Shown here piece after piece: positions 48,102 to 60,000 of a DNA stretch of 60,000 bases (the stretch's first letter is position 1; each line of letters opens with the position of its first letter). The translations under genes were made by a program, and so were the position numbers. Source of the DNA: Polytrichum commune (taxonomy: Eukaryota; Streptophyta; Polytrichopsida; Polytrichales; Polytrichaceae). The notes under the pieces were generated by a model, which did no database searches, was not told the origin of the DNA, and saw nothing but the letters and a program-made list of their open reading frames with translations. The DNA lies in NCBI GenBank assembly GCA_950295325.1, contig OX485805.1:24603501-24663500 (forward strand). The letters are read 5' to 3'.

Positions 48102-48508
48102 TGTGCTCATAAGGAGTTTATAGATGGTGTAGGCAAGGGCTATGGGTTTGTAGTTTATGACAATTTTGGGGTTATCATTTTTATGGAAGAGTATGGTGAT
48201 GCTATGTTTGTAATCACTATCATGTATTGCTTTCTGGTGATAGCATTGTAGGAATACTAGGTACATCATGTTGTGGAAGTTGCCTAGTAGGGCTTTTAGG
48301 ATATCGTTGGGATACTATTTGGTTTGGGGGATTTGCCTTTGGATAGATTTTGAAGGCATGTGTCATATATGATTTTAGTGAATGATGCCGCTAGTGGAGG
48401 GAGTGTGGAGGAGATTTTTTTTCTAGTACGAAAGCGCCTTTTGTTTGCCATGGGTATTGATGGAGGACACACATGCATTCTAGTGGGTGGTATGTCGGGT
48501 ATGAGCAT
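48066..48508 (-). pseudogene. LINE linker and reverse transcriptase N-terminal part
   Basis: The minus strand reads HSITILFHKNDNPKIVINYK then PIALAYTIYKLLMST, the fingers region of a LINE RT (the usual NYRPIAL... TIYKL). Upstream, 48296-48508 is the linker after the endonuclease. The reading breaks at the solo LTR. Confidence 0.8.
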
Positions 48509-49382
48509 AGGGGCCTTGTTTTTGGAATAATTTTTTTGTGTGTGCAGTAGATGACATTTGCAATGGCATCCGGATGTGCGGCTAGGTTTCTATTTTTATT
48601 TATGAGACAATGTAGTGGTGTAGAGTTTTTAAAATTGAAATTTCTTTTATGATCATTCCTTATTTTTTGTTTAGTAAAGCTCTATATTTTGTATTGCTCT
48701 TTGCAGTTTTGGGAGGTTTGTGCAATAGTTATTTTTTGGGCTTCTACCTTGGCATTTTTTGCTATGTTAGCTATGTTGTCCAACCAATTTTGTATTTCTA
48801 ATGGGCCGTAAGTGATAGGTGGAGGGTTATGTTGTAGGAGATTTTATTTCTTGAATTTCTACTTTAAGGTGTCAATTAGGAGGTACCGGGAATGTGGTGG
48901 CTCTAATTGCCTCTCTTTTTTATGAGGTGGTAGGCATTGAGTTGTTTTTTCCATTGTTTTTGTAGCTTACAGGGCAAGGAACCCCCTTGGTGTTTTGTTT
49001 GTGGACTGAGAAAGAGGGGTGGAGGTGCAACACATGTTTGTTTGGCACATTCGCTTATTGAGCTCATGATGGTTTGTAATTTTTTGTGTTTTTGTCCATT
49101 TTTGGGGGGTGAAGGGAGTCGCTTCTTGAAGTAGTTTGGTAGACCATTGGATGTTGATGAAGTTTAGTTCATTGATTTCAACAAGGAAACTTTGGATATT
49201 AGTTTATGGTATGTGGTATATGAACTAGGGGGTTGTGTTAGTTGGTGATGCAGGAGGTCTACATACTACTAATTGGTATGGGAGGTGGAGGGTTACTGCA
49301 AAGTGGTATGGATTGAGGTGTAATTGTGTATTGGTGCGGCATATTTGGTACATTGAGTGTGTGTTGGGGGTATAGAACTTGT

Positions 49383-50105
49383 CTATGAGGCTAGTGTGGT
49401 TATAGTTGGGTCACCCTTGATTGGTGTAAATTGAAGATCGAGGATAAAAAATTGCCATTCTATGTCCTCATTGGTTGGTTGAGTTAGGGAGTGTTGGATG
49501 TGGCGTCCAATGAGGATGATATCTTGGTTAAAGTCCCCTATGAGGATTGGGAAGTGTTTTGAATGGGTAGTTAGGATTTGTTTGATTTTTTGTTGGGTAT
49601 AAGAATTTATGTGTATGTTTTCTTCGTGTGTTGGTATGTATAAGTTGATTAGTACTATGGGGATGAGAGCTTTATTTGTTATTGTACTAGTTCGTAGGTA
49701 AAGGGTGGGTTCAATAGGAGAAATTATTTTGGTAATGTTACATGAGAAGATGATTGATTTGTGTATCATAGTGATTAGTCCTCCTCTTGTTGGAGCGTGT
49801 TGTATGCAAAGACGCCTAATGCATGTGAGTGCATCTAATGTGATGTTGTATATGATTTTATATGGTGGAAATTGCATATATATATATATATATATCATGG
49901 GTCTATCTTCTGGGGATTTTGTTTTATGTATGTATAGAAACAAAGATTGGATATTGTCTATGGTGGTGAGTTGGTGGATGTCTTGAAGGGTTGTACTCAT
50001 GTACCCGTAATCCCATGTGAGGCATGTGATTGGGTTTGGGTATATGTTTGTATGTTGGTTTGGTATTGATGCAAGAACATTGAATAGAATTGCATAGTTG
50101 TCCAC
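49383..50105 (-). pseudogene. LINE apurinic-type endonuclease domain
   Basis: A 240-codon open frame with TRGGLITMIHKS, LINLYIPTHEENIHI and FPILIGDFNQDIILIGR, the order expected of an EEP endonuclease. An (AT) microsatellite at 49876-49895 falls in frame and encodes an Ile-Tyr run, so the domain probably gained residues. Part of the N-terminal end is missing or unrecognisable, so function is unlikely. Confidence 0.8.
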
Positions 50106-50112
50106 TTATCAA

Positions 50113-51653
50113 AAGGTAGGTACTTTATCTTTTCACATGGTAATCATAATATATATATATATATAATAAAAACACAAATTATTTTTGGCACTTGCTTGAA
50201 TAAAATTCCATTCATCACTAACCTATGCATCACATGGATGATTATTATGACACTCTAACCATATGAGTCTATTGGAGCTAGTTATAATATTTCATTTCTA
50301 TCATGTAAGGATCTTCAAATCTATACTTGTTGTAGATTTGAGGGACCTTTAGTGACAAAAATCAACTCCAAGTGCCCCATGTGGTTGCAATGTGAAGAAA
50401 CTTGTTGTGATAGACGTGCCTACATTGGACACCTATTTTTGAGTGGTATGTGGTCAAGTATGGCGCCAAGAACATATATCAAAAAGACATGTGGTCAAAC
50501 AAAAATGGACTACGTGCTGAAAATATGATAGGTAGCCATTCTAAGCTCAATAGTCAACATAAATGGTAAAAGGGAACTCCTATACGGTCATTTCATGAGC
50601 AAGAGAACCTTCACTTTGATCGTGTATAAGATAATCATGTGAACTCCAAAAATAATGAGGAAAGTTGCTATGACCTCAATTACTAACACTCTTGTAGTAA
50701 TTAAGGTGTTTCATATCCTAGGAGAAATGGACTAGTTGGAAAAAAATCAATCATGTAAGAACACACATACCTTGTCAATTCAAGGCAAACATGTTCTAAT
50801 TGATGTATGTGTTCAAACACCAACGTTTCTTACATTTTGTTTTGGGAGCTGCATAGAGTTGTCTTAAAAGTAGCTATTCTCGTGGCATCAATATACAAAG
50901 TATACAAGGGGCCCCATAAGGGAATAATTGCTAAGAATGACACATCAATCCCTCTCAAAGACATTTGTGGATGTCACAATGTAATCAAAGGCTTTTCACA
51001 TTATTTCAATGCCATGCCAAGTAGGGCCACAAAGTGCACATATTGTGGACACGGAGATTTGTTGGACAACTAATTTTTTGTGCCTTGACCACTTAGCAAG
51101 AAGAGTGGTAGTACATTCATTTGGTGGGCCTATTGTAAGGCTTCCCTTTTTGTGTGCTTTGCGGATTAGCATGACTCGTAAGGGGCACAATGGACATGGA
51201 ATAGTCAAAAGATCCTTGCTTCTTGGGTTGCCAAAGAATACAATCCACCTTGAGAAGCAAATATTATATATGTTGGTGTTACGATGTTGGTGCCGGTGTT
51301 ACGATCTTTAGCTTTTCCGACATACATCTTAACTTGGCATTCCAAGAAATGGTGTATAGTCTCAAGGAGTGAATTTCATGCTTGGATAATAAGGATCACC
51401 TCCAATATGAGGCAATAGCCTTACTCAACACATCTCTCTCTCTCTAGTTTTGTACTCAATTTATAGTTTTATGTAGAAACTCTTAGAAGGTTGGTATTGT
51501 TTTGACATAACAAACGAACATGATTATCTCTTTTGTAAATTTCATATCATTGACTTCTAGATATTGTCAATTATTTATTTTATTTTTGCATGTGTTGTAT
51601 TTGCCATGTGATTTTATTCCCAAGAATATGATGCATTATAATTCGTATACCTC

Positions 51654-51689
<36 letters not shown>

Positions 51690-52914
51690 CTTGAGCAATT
51701 CTATGATTATTTTCAAGCTTAGTCACTTCTTAGCACATCCTCTTGTTCAGAGGCCATCCCATTCTCCTACATATTTGTGTATCCTCCGATACCTAGGAGG
51801 GTGGGTGGGACCATCATGTAAGGAAAAGTTCTATCCAACTGTCTTTTACAACTCGGTGTTTTCTGACATAAGTTTGTCTCCTCAAAGTAAGAAGTTACAA
51901 CCTCAATCATTAGCCTAATAGTATTTTACCCTCTCTACGGTTAGGTAAAATTGTTGTGCTAAATACCCAAAGTTTACATGCTCAAGTTCAACTTTGTGTG
52001 CAAGACAAAATCAATAAAGCTTCAAGTGTTTGCCTTAAATCCATATGCTTTGTATTTTGAATTGTCTTGTAGAATACCTAAGGAACGTACAAAAAACTTG
52101 AAGAAAGACGAGATGCAAAACTTAAGAGTGTTGCCAAATTTGTAAAGGGTTTGCCTCACATGTGCCCATGCCACCAACCAAATTCACAAAGAGGGTTTGT
52201 AACATACACAAGGTAAATATCAACATAACCCAATTGTTATCTATGTCACACAGTCATGTTCAACACCAACAACCATTTTGTATTACACATACTGCCATTG
52301 AGTGTTCTACATGTTCTTTAGTCATTTCAACCACATGAGATTGACTTTTGTGGCAAGTTACACGTTCCTTCCACCTTTATTAGTCCTCATTACTTAACCT
52401 AATCTCAAGGGTTACTTAGGGTAAGCAACAATTGTTGCTTAGAACTATGAAAGAAAGCTCTCATGGTTTCCCCTCTACATGTTATAATATTGGGTAAGTT
52501 CCCTCGACGATAGATTCATAGATAAAAATCTATGGTGGATGTTTGTCGAGTAGCTTTTACCAAACCCTAAAGTAATTTTTTGTTATGGTTATGTTTTTGT
52601 CACATGGGTAGATTCATTTGCACCAAAGTAATAACAATGTGTGTGTGTGTGTGTGTGTGAATAGATAGATAGATAGATGACCTTGGCATGAATGAGAGAC
52701 ACTTCATACTGATCATAGCCACGGGCTCGTATGTGAAACAAATGCTATTGCCTCCTGTCAAAGGTAGTTGAGGTTTTATGCTTGATGGAGGTGAGGTATG
52801 TTTGTATACAATAGTTCCCTCTCTCCCTTATAGACTTGTGCGTAACACGTATAGTCTTAGGTGCATAGGAATAGGTTCTTGACCTTGGGGCCTACAACAA
52901 GCTCCAAGTGATAA
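50113..52914. other. Intergenic; microsatellites only
   Basis: Holds (AT)n near 50148-50164, (GA)n at 51658-51686, (TG)n at 52639-52659 followed directly by (GATA)n at 52661-52679. Open frames such as 50807-51073 and 51009-51311 are unrecognised and I do not call them genes. Confidence 0.5.
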
Positions 52915-53497
52915 GGGATGTTTACATCATGGACCATGAAGTCGTCCTTTGCTCCTCTAAAAGTTGTGATTGGTTGTTGAACTCATCCCATGACCACTTC
53001 AGTTTACATCAAGCAAAAAAATGTAAGAGTGATCATGGAACTTGAGGTCCCCAAAAGGCCTATTTTCATGCCTACATTATCCACTATTATGGTCCAATGG
53101 GTTTTGCAGTGGGAGAGGCAAAAGAGGTTCTCTCGCTCCAAAAGTCTAGGGACCATGGCAGAGAAATGCCGTTTTGATTTTTTTCAAAAACTTTTTTAGC
53201 CAAACGTTTTTCACAGTTATGAGGAAAGACAAAAAGAAGAAGGGGAGAAGGTCAAACATGAAGAACATTTCTAAAACTGCCATTTTTGGACATATATTAA
53301 AAAAATCAGCACATCCATTTTTTGGTGCATGGTTGGTTCTCTTGGTCCACGTTCAGTTTACACCTAGTCAGGGACCCAAAGACTTTAAAAATGCATTTAC
53401 AAGAATTTGGACCATGAAAATGTGACCATGAGGTGTGACCATGAAAAATTGCCCTTTAACACGGGACAACTTCATGGTCCATGATGTAAACAACCCC
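52915..53497. mobile_element. PIF/Harbinger-like MITE family K
   Basis: 583 bp flanked by TAA at 52912-52914 and 53498-53500. The left end GGGATGTTTACATCATGGAC and right end, in complement GGGGTTGTTTACATCATGGA, agree over about 35 bp with one length difference. Interior AT-rich, no transposase frame. Confidence 0.8.
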
Positions 53498-53500
53498 TAA

Positions 53501-56240
53501 ATTAAATAGCCCCTAAACTTCAGTTGTTTGAATGAATCATAAAACTGGGATATTAAAACCAGGGAAATAATTGTCACTGCAAGTGCCACATTACTACAGT
53601 ACCTGCCAGGTACTCACATGGTTATAAACTAAAACTGATCACATATTTATCATTGTGCTTTGTGGGCAGCGTTCAAGTTTGAAGTGTGCAAATGCATTTC
53701 AATGTGAAGGGCTTCAAAATAATCACACTGCACTCAAACTTTCAAACTTTTTTGCAACACTCCACAAAAAAATAAAAAAAATAAAAAAAATAAAAATGAT
53801 ATTGGTTGTTCATAACATCCCCCATGATCTTAGTTGAATTCATTACAAAGTATCTGTCATGGGCAATTATCATGCATCACTAAAAAATGTCTAGGACATT
53901 TTGCAAATCTACCCCTATGGTAGATTTGCATTATTTTTTTTTTATTGATGCAAGGCGATTACCTAGGACTCATATAATGATAGGCATTGGCCTATTTAAT
54001 GCAGTGGATCAGAGGTTACTTCAACCCATATAACCTTAAGTTGATCCCAATCAATAAATCATGACCAAATTTGTTGGGATTGATCGTATATTAAGAAGTG
54101 AATCAAAACACTCTAACAAAGGTAAAGTGCTTAAATTTTTCTTCAATTCACTCTTAAGAGTTATGTGACATGGCCCTCGTCTGTTCATACACATTTGTTT
54201 GTCAAGAGTTTGTTGCTCATTGTGGACATCAAGGCGTCTCTATTCTAGCCATCGACTTCAAATTTGATGTGAAAATACTAACATTTGAAGATTTCATAAG
54301 CCGCATACACGGCCATTGGCTTGTCATTCCTCAATGCTCACACAAGGGGACTCCAAGTTCATGCGGTCCTCTTTACACCATGGAAGGACTATGAGCATGT
54401 AGACTTGATGACTTCTCTTTATTATGATGCGACAAACTCATAGGTACAAAATCGAATTGAACATTTGGTACCATAATATAGGCCTTGCCATAACTTAACC
54501 CTTAATGGTGTAAGAGTCACATTATGAGCATCAAGGTACATTAGTCCAAGAATAATTAACCTACAAGCAAAGCAAGCATATGATTAGAGATTGAGGACAT
54601 CCAAGTTGAGTAGAATATGAGCAAGTGAATCTTGGCAATAGGCTAATAGCGAAGATGAGTGAGCACGAGACTCGGAGACATAATGCACACCGAGAGTTAT
54701 TGGCAATAAGCAAGCATGTTATCTCACTTAGCCTATGAAAGGAAGTGAAAATTAATTGCCTCGAGGAGGTCGATAGCCTTTGGAGAATTGATGAGAGTGG
54801 GATGATCATTCAAAGATTAAGAGTAAGGAAAGGTCAAGAAACACAATTGGTCGAGTAGGATGAGATTAAGAGAGCATGAGACATGCAAAGACTTCATTTT
54901 ATGAGCTTGACAGGCCATAGCCGTGACAAAGTTCAAGAGTTAGCCAAGAATATGAGAGGTTACTAGATGGTAAGTATTGTAATTGTGATATAGCCTAGAT
55001 AGGTCTACTGCGCTTTGTCAATAATAAACAAAGAGTCTACATGCATTGTTGACAATGCGGCGATGCATGGTAACACTCTGTGCAAATTATAAGTTGCAAA
55101 AGACATCACCTTGGATAGAAGAGGACCTTAACTTATTGGAATAATGCTATAACCAATGCATGTGATTTGATTATATGAAAGAATAAAGCATGGAACAAAG
55201 GCTATAGCCTGACTTATTTATGCATTTCTTTTGTATTAGCATGTGTGGGAGATTCTTGAGTTGATTTGCTGGAACAACCTAAATATGGAGGTGGTGAATA
55301 CAATTTTTGAAGACTTGCATGATGATTGTAAGGTGATCAACATAACATAATTATGAGATTATCGCAAGCATATTCATGGCAATTCAAGACTAAGTGGTTG
55401 CTCAAAGACAATACCCCACGCTTTGTCCTAACTATGAGCCATTGACTACTCACCAAGCTATTGAGCTTCATGACTTAAGTAGAGTACAAAATTAGAGTGA
55501 TAGGAGTTCACATATAGGAAAAAAATCACACATAACTAAGATACCACAAACAAATCATAAGAATGTGAACTAAACATGATTAAGAAGGAACAGAAGAATG
55601 ATAAAACCATAGATTGTTATTAGAAATCTTAATCCAATGTGACATCAATCCTTATAGACACCATCTCAATCTTTCATGAGACCTAAAACCCTAGGTAGTT
55701 TTCTTGGACTAGTTGAGTGATAGCAAAAATCCAACTACAATCACATCACATCATTTGTACAGCGATGCATAACACCCATCCCACCGAGTATCGTGGGTAT
55801 GAAGAAACAAATCATCAAGAAAAGAAAGATGTGTGCAAGTTGCATGTGGGGGAAGGATATCGATGAACAAGGCATACGAGTTGCATATAGGACAACAAGA
55901 GTAGTCTTGGCATGCTACTCCCAAGGTGGTTTGGAATTGTTGTGCAAAACTTGGATGGTTGTTGTTAATCTTCGACAAAACGTTCGAGCCCGTGTCAATG
56001 TGTTTGCATGGGCATAAAGGTTGACATTATTCAAAAGAGTTGCTTACACATAGGAGACATACCATGTCAATGTTGGGGTCGGTAAATTGGTTCCCCTAGT
56101 ATGAGAAATAGTGAAACTGTTGCTTTAACATATTGCAAATGAGCAATGCACTAAGGTAGAAGCACCCAAATTCGTCAATAACCCCAATTCCGACACTTGC
56201 ATTCTCTCCAAAGTGGACAACTATGTACTTCAACATGAAC
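53501..56240. other. Intergenic, no gene recognised
   Basis: AT-rich. 53760-53800 is an A-rich run (AAAAAAT repeated) that could be an old retroposon tail, but I see no body attached to it. Open frames at 54170-54394 and 55751-56017 are short and unmatched. Confidence 0.45.
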
Positions 56241-56608
56241 ACTACATTAAATCTTGTATTTAGTCTCATATGTTATTTTATGTCATTGTGGTAACTTCTT
56301 TGATAACAATTCTTATGAATCAGTTTACAAGTTTTGTGATGGATGATAGAAATTTGGATGAAATCCATGTCAATTATTGAAAAACAAATTGTACATTATA
56401 CATCTTAACATTTATGTAACGCACAATCACTTGGTAAGTGATGGTAATTGCAACAATGTAAATCTATAATGCCCAAAATTTTGTACGAGGAACGACAAAT
56501 AGTTTTGGGTATACATTTAGAGTTGGCGACACTACACGAGTGGTTTACAATTAGTATTGAGCAACACAAATAGAATTGGCGACACTAAATATGACATTTA
56601 GTGCATAT
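56241..56608 (+). mobile_element. MITE family D, copy 4
   Basis: The left ACTACATTAAATCTTGTATT and right GACACTAAATATGACATTTA are inverted partners. Interior CACTTGGTAAGTGATGGTAA and TTGCAACAATGTAAATC match copy 1 in order. Confidence 0.7.
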
Positions 56609-56878
56609 GTAACATTCTCAAGACTAAAAATGCAACAATGTCAACGATCAACAATGTCAACGATCAACAATGTCTACTGTTTTGGGGTGGGGGTTGGGAC
56701 TATGCGACTCGGAAGAAATAAATGAGATATGTGAAATTCAACATTTTTATAGAAACTAGATATGCTCTCATTCATGTGATCTTAATGATTTGTTCTCATA
56801 ACGTAATTTTTTATTTGCTTGGGTTAGGTAAAGAACCATAGTGCTCAAAGTGAGCGTTCATGACAGACACTTATACCT

Positions 56879-57045
56879 TAATGTGGCATCACATTACCGT
56901 CAATGCTCAACGGTCTCCACTCAAAAAAAAACACTCCTCCTAGTTTGAGAAATCAAACTTCAAACTTAAATTTGAAAGTAAGGTCCATTCAGGGGTGTTT
57001 TGAAAACCAAGTTTCTTGGACCTAGACCCTAACGTAACTCACACT
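56879..57045 (+). repeat. Dispersed repeat family G, copy 3
   Basis: ATGTGGCATCACATTACC, then CTCCTAGTTTGAGAAATCAA, GGTCCATTCAGGGGTGTTTT and TTCTTGGACCTAGACCC match the complement of the copy at 4201-4460. An A-rich run precedes the second block. Confidence 0.6.
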
Positions 57046-57739
57046 AAGAAGAGTGGCCATATTGAAGGCCCACGTATAAATTATTACCTCGTAAGTTAGT
57101 ACCTCGTATGAATTAGTACCTCATAAATTATACTGAAGTCGCTCATCATTTGAACGTTGAACGTCAGTTGTTTGAACTTTGTAAGTACTGGGGGCTACCT
57201 GATTATATTAAATGCACAATAAATGCAAGAGCATCATGAAGGAGATAGGCCATTCATGGATCCTGAGACCAACTATGAGTGGACGATATGGTCAAGCCAA
57301 AATGTAAACAAAGTGTAAAATGCATGAAGGCTCCACAATTCGCTTCAATGGTCATGACCGGTGTTCAAGATTGAAGTCTTCAATGCCCTTCAAACGCAAT
57401 TTGGCGCTTCAAAATATACCTCTCTCAAGACAACCCTTCAAAATGCAACCCCATATTGGAAATGAAGAGGTCAGTTCAAGTCCTCAATATAATATGCCTG
57501 CCACAAGAACCAACAAGCGTAGGGCATTGTCACTACGAAGAAGTGGAGTCAGATGGTTGATTCTTAATTCTTCACATTGTCTTGGAAACATGTACCACAT
57601 AATTTATGCACAAGTTTAATACACGTTTTGTATTTCATTTCTATATTCTTGGATTAACGTCTTGGATTTGAACCAACCCTTCAACTGAAATTTGAGAGCC
57701 CTTCAAAATGAAACTCGTATGAGGGCTTTAATCTTGAAC

Positions 57740-57966
57740 ATTGTCCAAGGAGAACTAGCGGTTAGTTGCAGATGAACTGGTTGAGTTTTGAGGAAAAAAA
57801 CCTGGTTGAAGTTGGAGGCTTTAGGAGAATTACCCATCATTTTAGAGGAATCTATAGAGTATACCTCAAATGAATAAAAGAAAAACCGGAAGATGTCAAC
57901 ATGTAACCAACTGGATTTAGAATCACTAGGATCTTGACCGACTATGCCCAAAAACTTTCTGGACAC
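57740..57966 (+). mobile_element. MITE family A, copy 3 (diverged)
   Basis: Aligns with copies at 21.0 and 21.55 kb through GATGAACTGGTTGAGTTT, CATTTTAGAGGAATCTATAG and CACTAGGATCTTGACCG. Termini have decayed (TGTCCAAGGAGAAC on the left), so it looks older than the other two. Confidence 0.65.
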
Positions 57967-59297
57967 TACTCATGACTAATACTCCAGTTTATTTGAATTG
58001 ATGTGGGAGGAGGTGTCAAAGATCTTATTTTGACCTGTAGCAACTTAATGGTAACATGGAAGGTTAGACCTTGGATGGGCATTGTTTCTCGATTTCCCCT
58101 AGGTTTTCGCGTTGGCTCTCCTGAGGTGGTTGTACTTGGGTACCCAAAATTTGTTATCGGGAGTTCATGTATTTTGTGAAAACAAAACAGAAAACCTAAT
58201 CTTACCATTGCCAACCAACCAACCACTTGCCTACATGTTGCACTTGAAGCCTCACGTTGTTGGTCACTTTGTTTGTGCAAAGAATCTCCTTTCATAATCC
58301 ATGGAATCCAACTAGAATCTCCATTTAGAAATGGGATCATATTATCAAGTCGGAGTAATGCTATGTTTTCTTATTTACCGATGGGTAAGGATGCTTGAAA
58401 GACAATACTTAGAAATGGATATCCATCATAGCAATAGGACTCATCCATGTCTCACCCATCAAAAGCATAGGCATAATTCATCAAGTGAATGTCAACCGTT
58501 GTTGGAATCCAAAATATCCATCTCAACCCTTGATTCGACCCTTGGGTCCACCTACCATCATCACATTGGATCCTAGTCTAGAAGAATCTCCCCGCCAACA
58601 AAACCACACCCTTAATACATCAATTAATTACACATTGGACCACTTTTGATGGCATCCTATGGTATTTATGAACGAGGCATTTCTCCATATCTCCCCATGT
58701 TACCAAACTTTGATGCATCTTGCAATATTTAGCTTTCATGAATTAACCCCATGTTATCAATGATCTTGTTTAGTCTTCTACGCGCACCTTGGTGACCTCC
58801 TCATGGCTCCAGCCAAAGGAAATTGAGTTTAGCATATTCATTTTTATTTTGTTTAAAAATTATTTGTTTTTGCTTTGATAGGTTGTAAATCCCATCATTC
58901 AAGACGTATGTACTATACACACAACATTACTCAAACTCTTCCATTATGCTCCCTTTCTAAAAGGAGAGTGGAGAGAGGTTGACCCAAGTGAGGTCTTTCT
59001 TCAAGTTGGTTGGCAATCGAGATAGAATCGTAGGGGCTTGCTTGTAAGGTAAGCTGGGACCAACGGCCGCCGGATTAACCCACATAGAATATGTGGCCAT
59101 ACCATACTTTTGATTCTCGGGTCAACATCCAACTGCCATTGATGATTGTAAGGTAATAAATGGTTACTACTCAGGCTGAGTACACCCATAACATGGGGGA
59201 AATACAAAATAAAAGGGGCGTAATGCCCAAGAGATTCCCAATGCCAAATAGTGTTGTTATGCTTGTTTAGGATTAAGCATGTGAGGTACTTTGATGG
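57967..59297. other. Intergenic, no gene recognised
   Basis: The 124-codon minus frame at 57966-58340 resembles no known protein. Nothing else stands out. 59250-59297 is similar to part of KASH intron 2 (see findings). Confidence 0.4.
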
Positions 59298-59305
59298 TTA
59301 TTTCA

Positions 59306-59659
59306 CCCTAACATTACCCAACCCAATACTCTTAACTCCGGCGCGGAGTTCGATGCGGCTCCGATGCGGCTCCGGGGAGGTTTGGATGCCAGCTCCGGTG
59401 GGTCCATTTTTCTGGCCCTCCCCGTTTTGGCCCCTTGATGACTTTTTTTGGTTTTTTTTGCTAAATATGGGTTCTACGGCCCCAAATTACTCTAGGAGGC
59501 CCCTTATGAGATCAAGTAAGGCCCCACCCAATCAAAAAAATAGGGGCCAATTTTTGCCCCAACCCACCTGAACCCACCGGAGCTGGCATCCGAACCTCCC
59601 CGGAGCCGCATCGAACTCCGCGCCGGAGTTAAGAGTATTGGGTTGGGTAATGTTATCCA
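59306..59659. mobile_element. MITE with about 80-bp terminal inverted repeats and 8-bp target duplication
   Basis: Arms 59309-59403 and 59571-59655 pair almost perfectly: AACATTACCCAACCCAATAC on the left recurs in complement on the right, through CCGGCGCGGAGTT and CCAGCTCCGGTGGGT. The left arm carries an extra 11-bp tandem copy of CGATGCGGCTC (59351-59361, 59362-59372). TTATTTCA occurs at 59298-59305 and 59660-59667. An 8-bp duplication fits hAT elements; the GC-rich arms contrast with the AT-rich surroundings. Confidence 0.85.
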
Positions 59660-59667
59660 TTATTTCA

Positions 59668-60000
59668 TGTACGCGTTTCATTAATCTTTTGGTCTCTTAT
59701 GGAGGCATTTTGAGGTGTTTCAATGTATCGATTGAGTGCTTGAGTATTGCCCCTCTTACGCATGTTGTGATGGTGACAAGGAGGTTTGCCTTCCATCTTG
59801 TATGTGTTTATTTACAATGGCCATTGCAAGAAATTCCGACACGGGCGTGAATGCAAGAAGATCCCGTGCTGGGATTTCTTTCTTCCCACTAATGACTAAT
59901 GTTATGGTTTACATAGAAACCATGAATAACTTGGCTGCAATGAGCCCCAAGCCTAAACATTGCCCATTACATATGTATGTCACCTTATTGATACTCGGGT
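59668..60000. other. Right flank, nothing recognised
   Basis: AT-rich DNA without a supported feature. The short frame at 59638-59850 overlaps the end of the MITE and is not a gene. Confidence 0.4.

Larger units (their letters stand above)
43050..50112 (-). mobile_element. Decayed LINE (non-LTR retrotransposon) with endonuclease, RT and RNase H, split by a solo LTR
   Basis: Read on the minus strand, the order is endonuclease (50105-49383), linker and RT start (48508-48106), solo LTR (48101-46520, foreign), RT palm (46515-46000), a low-complexity stretch, RNase H (about 43960-43632), and a C-x2-C zinc-knuckle-like tail (about 43300-43150). Endonuclease, RT and RNase H in this order fit a non-LTR element of the I-like type, though the clade is my inference. 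Many stops and shifts mark it dead. The plus strand here is strikingly G/T-rich, so the element's sense strand is C/A-rich. Outer ends and poly-A tail are not resolved; 43050 is an estimate. Confidence 0.75.

Noticed and set aside
53760-53800. A-rich run considered as a retroposon poly-A tail.
   Set aside because: No recognisable SINE or LINE body or flanking duplication next to it.

Overview
The window is nuclear DNA of a land plant. It carries three intron-rich plant genes with GT-AG introns, separated by AT-rich intergenic DNA full of small inverted-repeat transposons, decayed LINEs and a solo LTR. The gene set (plastid-type ABCB26 transporter, GPI-anchored family-17 glucanase, SINE-type KASH protein) occurs throughout land plants, so the species cannot be named from it. 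A TE-rich seedless plant (bryophyte, lycophyte or fern) is my guess only.

Layout. 1-9699 (+): the last 16 exons (566 codons) of an ABCB26/TAP1-like half-transporter whose 5' end lies outside the window; several introns carry MITEs. 9700-24350: no gene, but a dense MITE landscape with several families in 2-4 copies, tandem arrays, and a nested cluster at 19.3-20.4 kb whose insertion order can be reconstructed. 24173-24350: a long hairpin just upstream of the next gene. 25372-28340 (+): complete three-exon beta-1,3-glucanase (GH17 + X8 + GPI signal) whose introns hold internal duplications. 29.2-30.9 kb: another MITE and the endonuclease half of a dead LINE. 32914-38873 (-): complete six-exon SINE1/SINE2-like KASH protein (996 codons) with a roughly 260-bp tandem triplication in intron 1; its leader and promoter probably extend to about 40.96 kb. 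43.05-50.11 kb (-): a decayed LINE with endonuclease, reverse transcriptase and RNase H parts, split inside the RT by a 1,582-bp solo LTR with a 5-bp target duplication. 50.1-60 kb: no gene; further MITEs, including a 583-bp TAA-flanked element and a 354-bp element with about 80-bp terminal inverted repeats and an 8-bp duplication.

The three genes are unrelated in function (plastid membrane transport; cell wall or plasmodesmal callose; nuclear envelope and actin). What links the window is its transposon ecology: the same non-autonomous families sit in introns of different genes and between them. No transposase is visible, so the mobilising enzymes must be elsewhere. I see no convincing new gene system. 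The best leads are the poly-G-ended MITE inside a nested cluster, the GGGC-ended TWA/TCA-flanked MITE superfamily, the upstream hairpin, and the solo-LTR/LINE nest.
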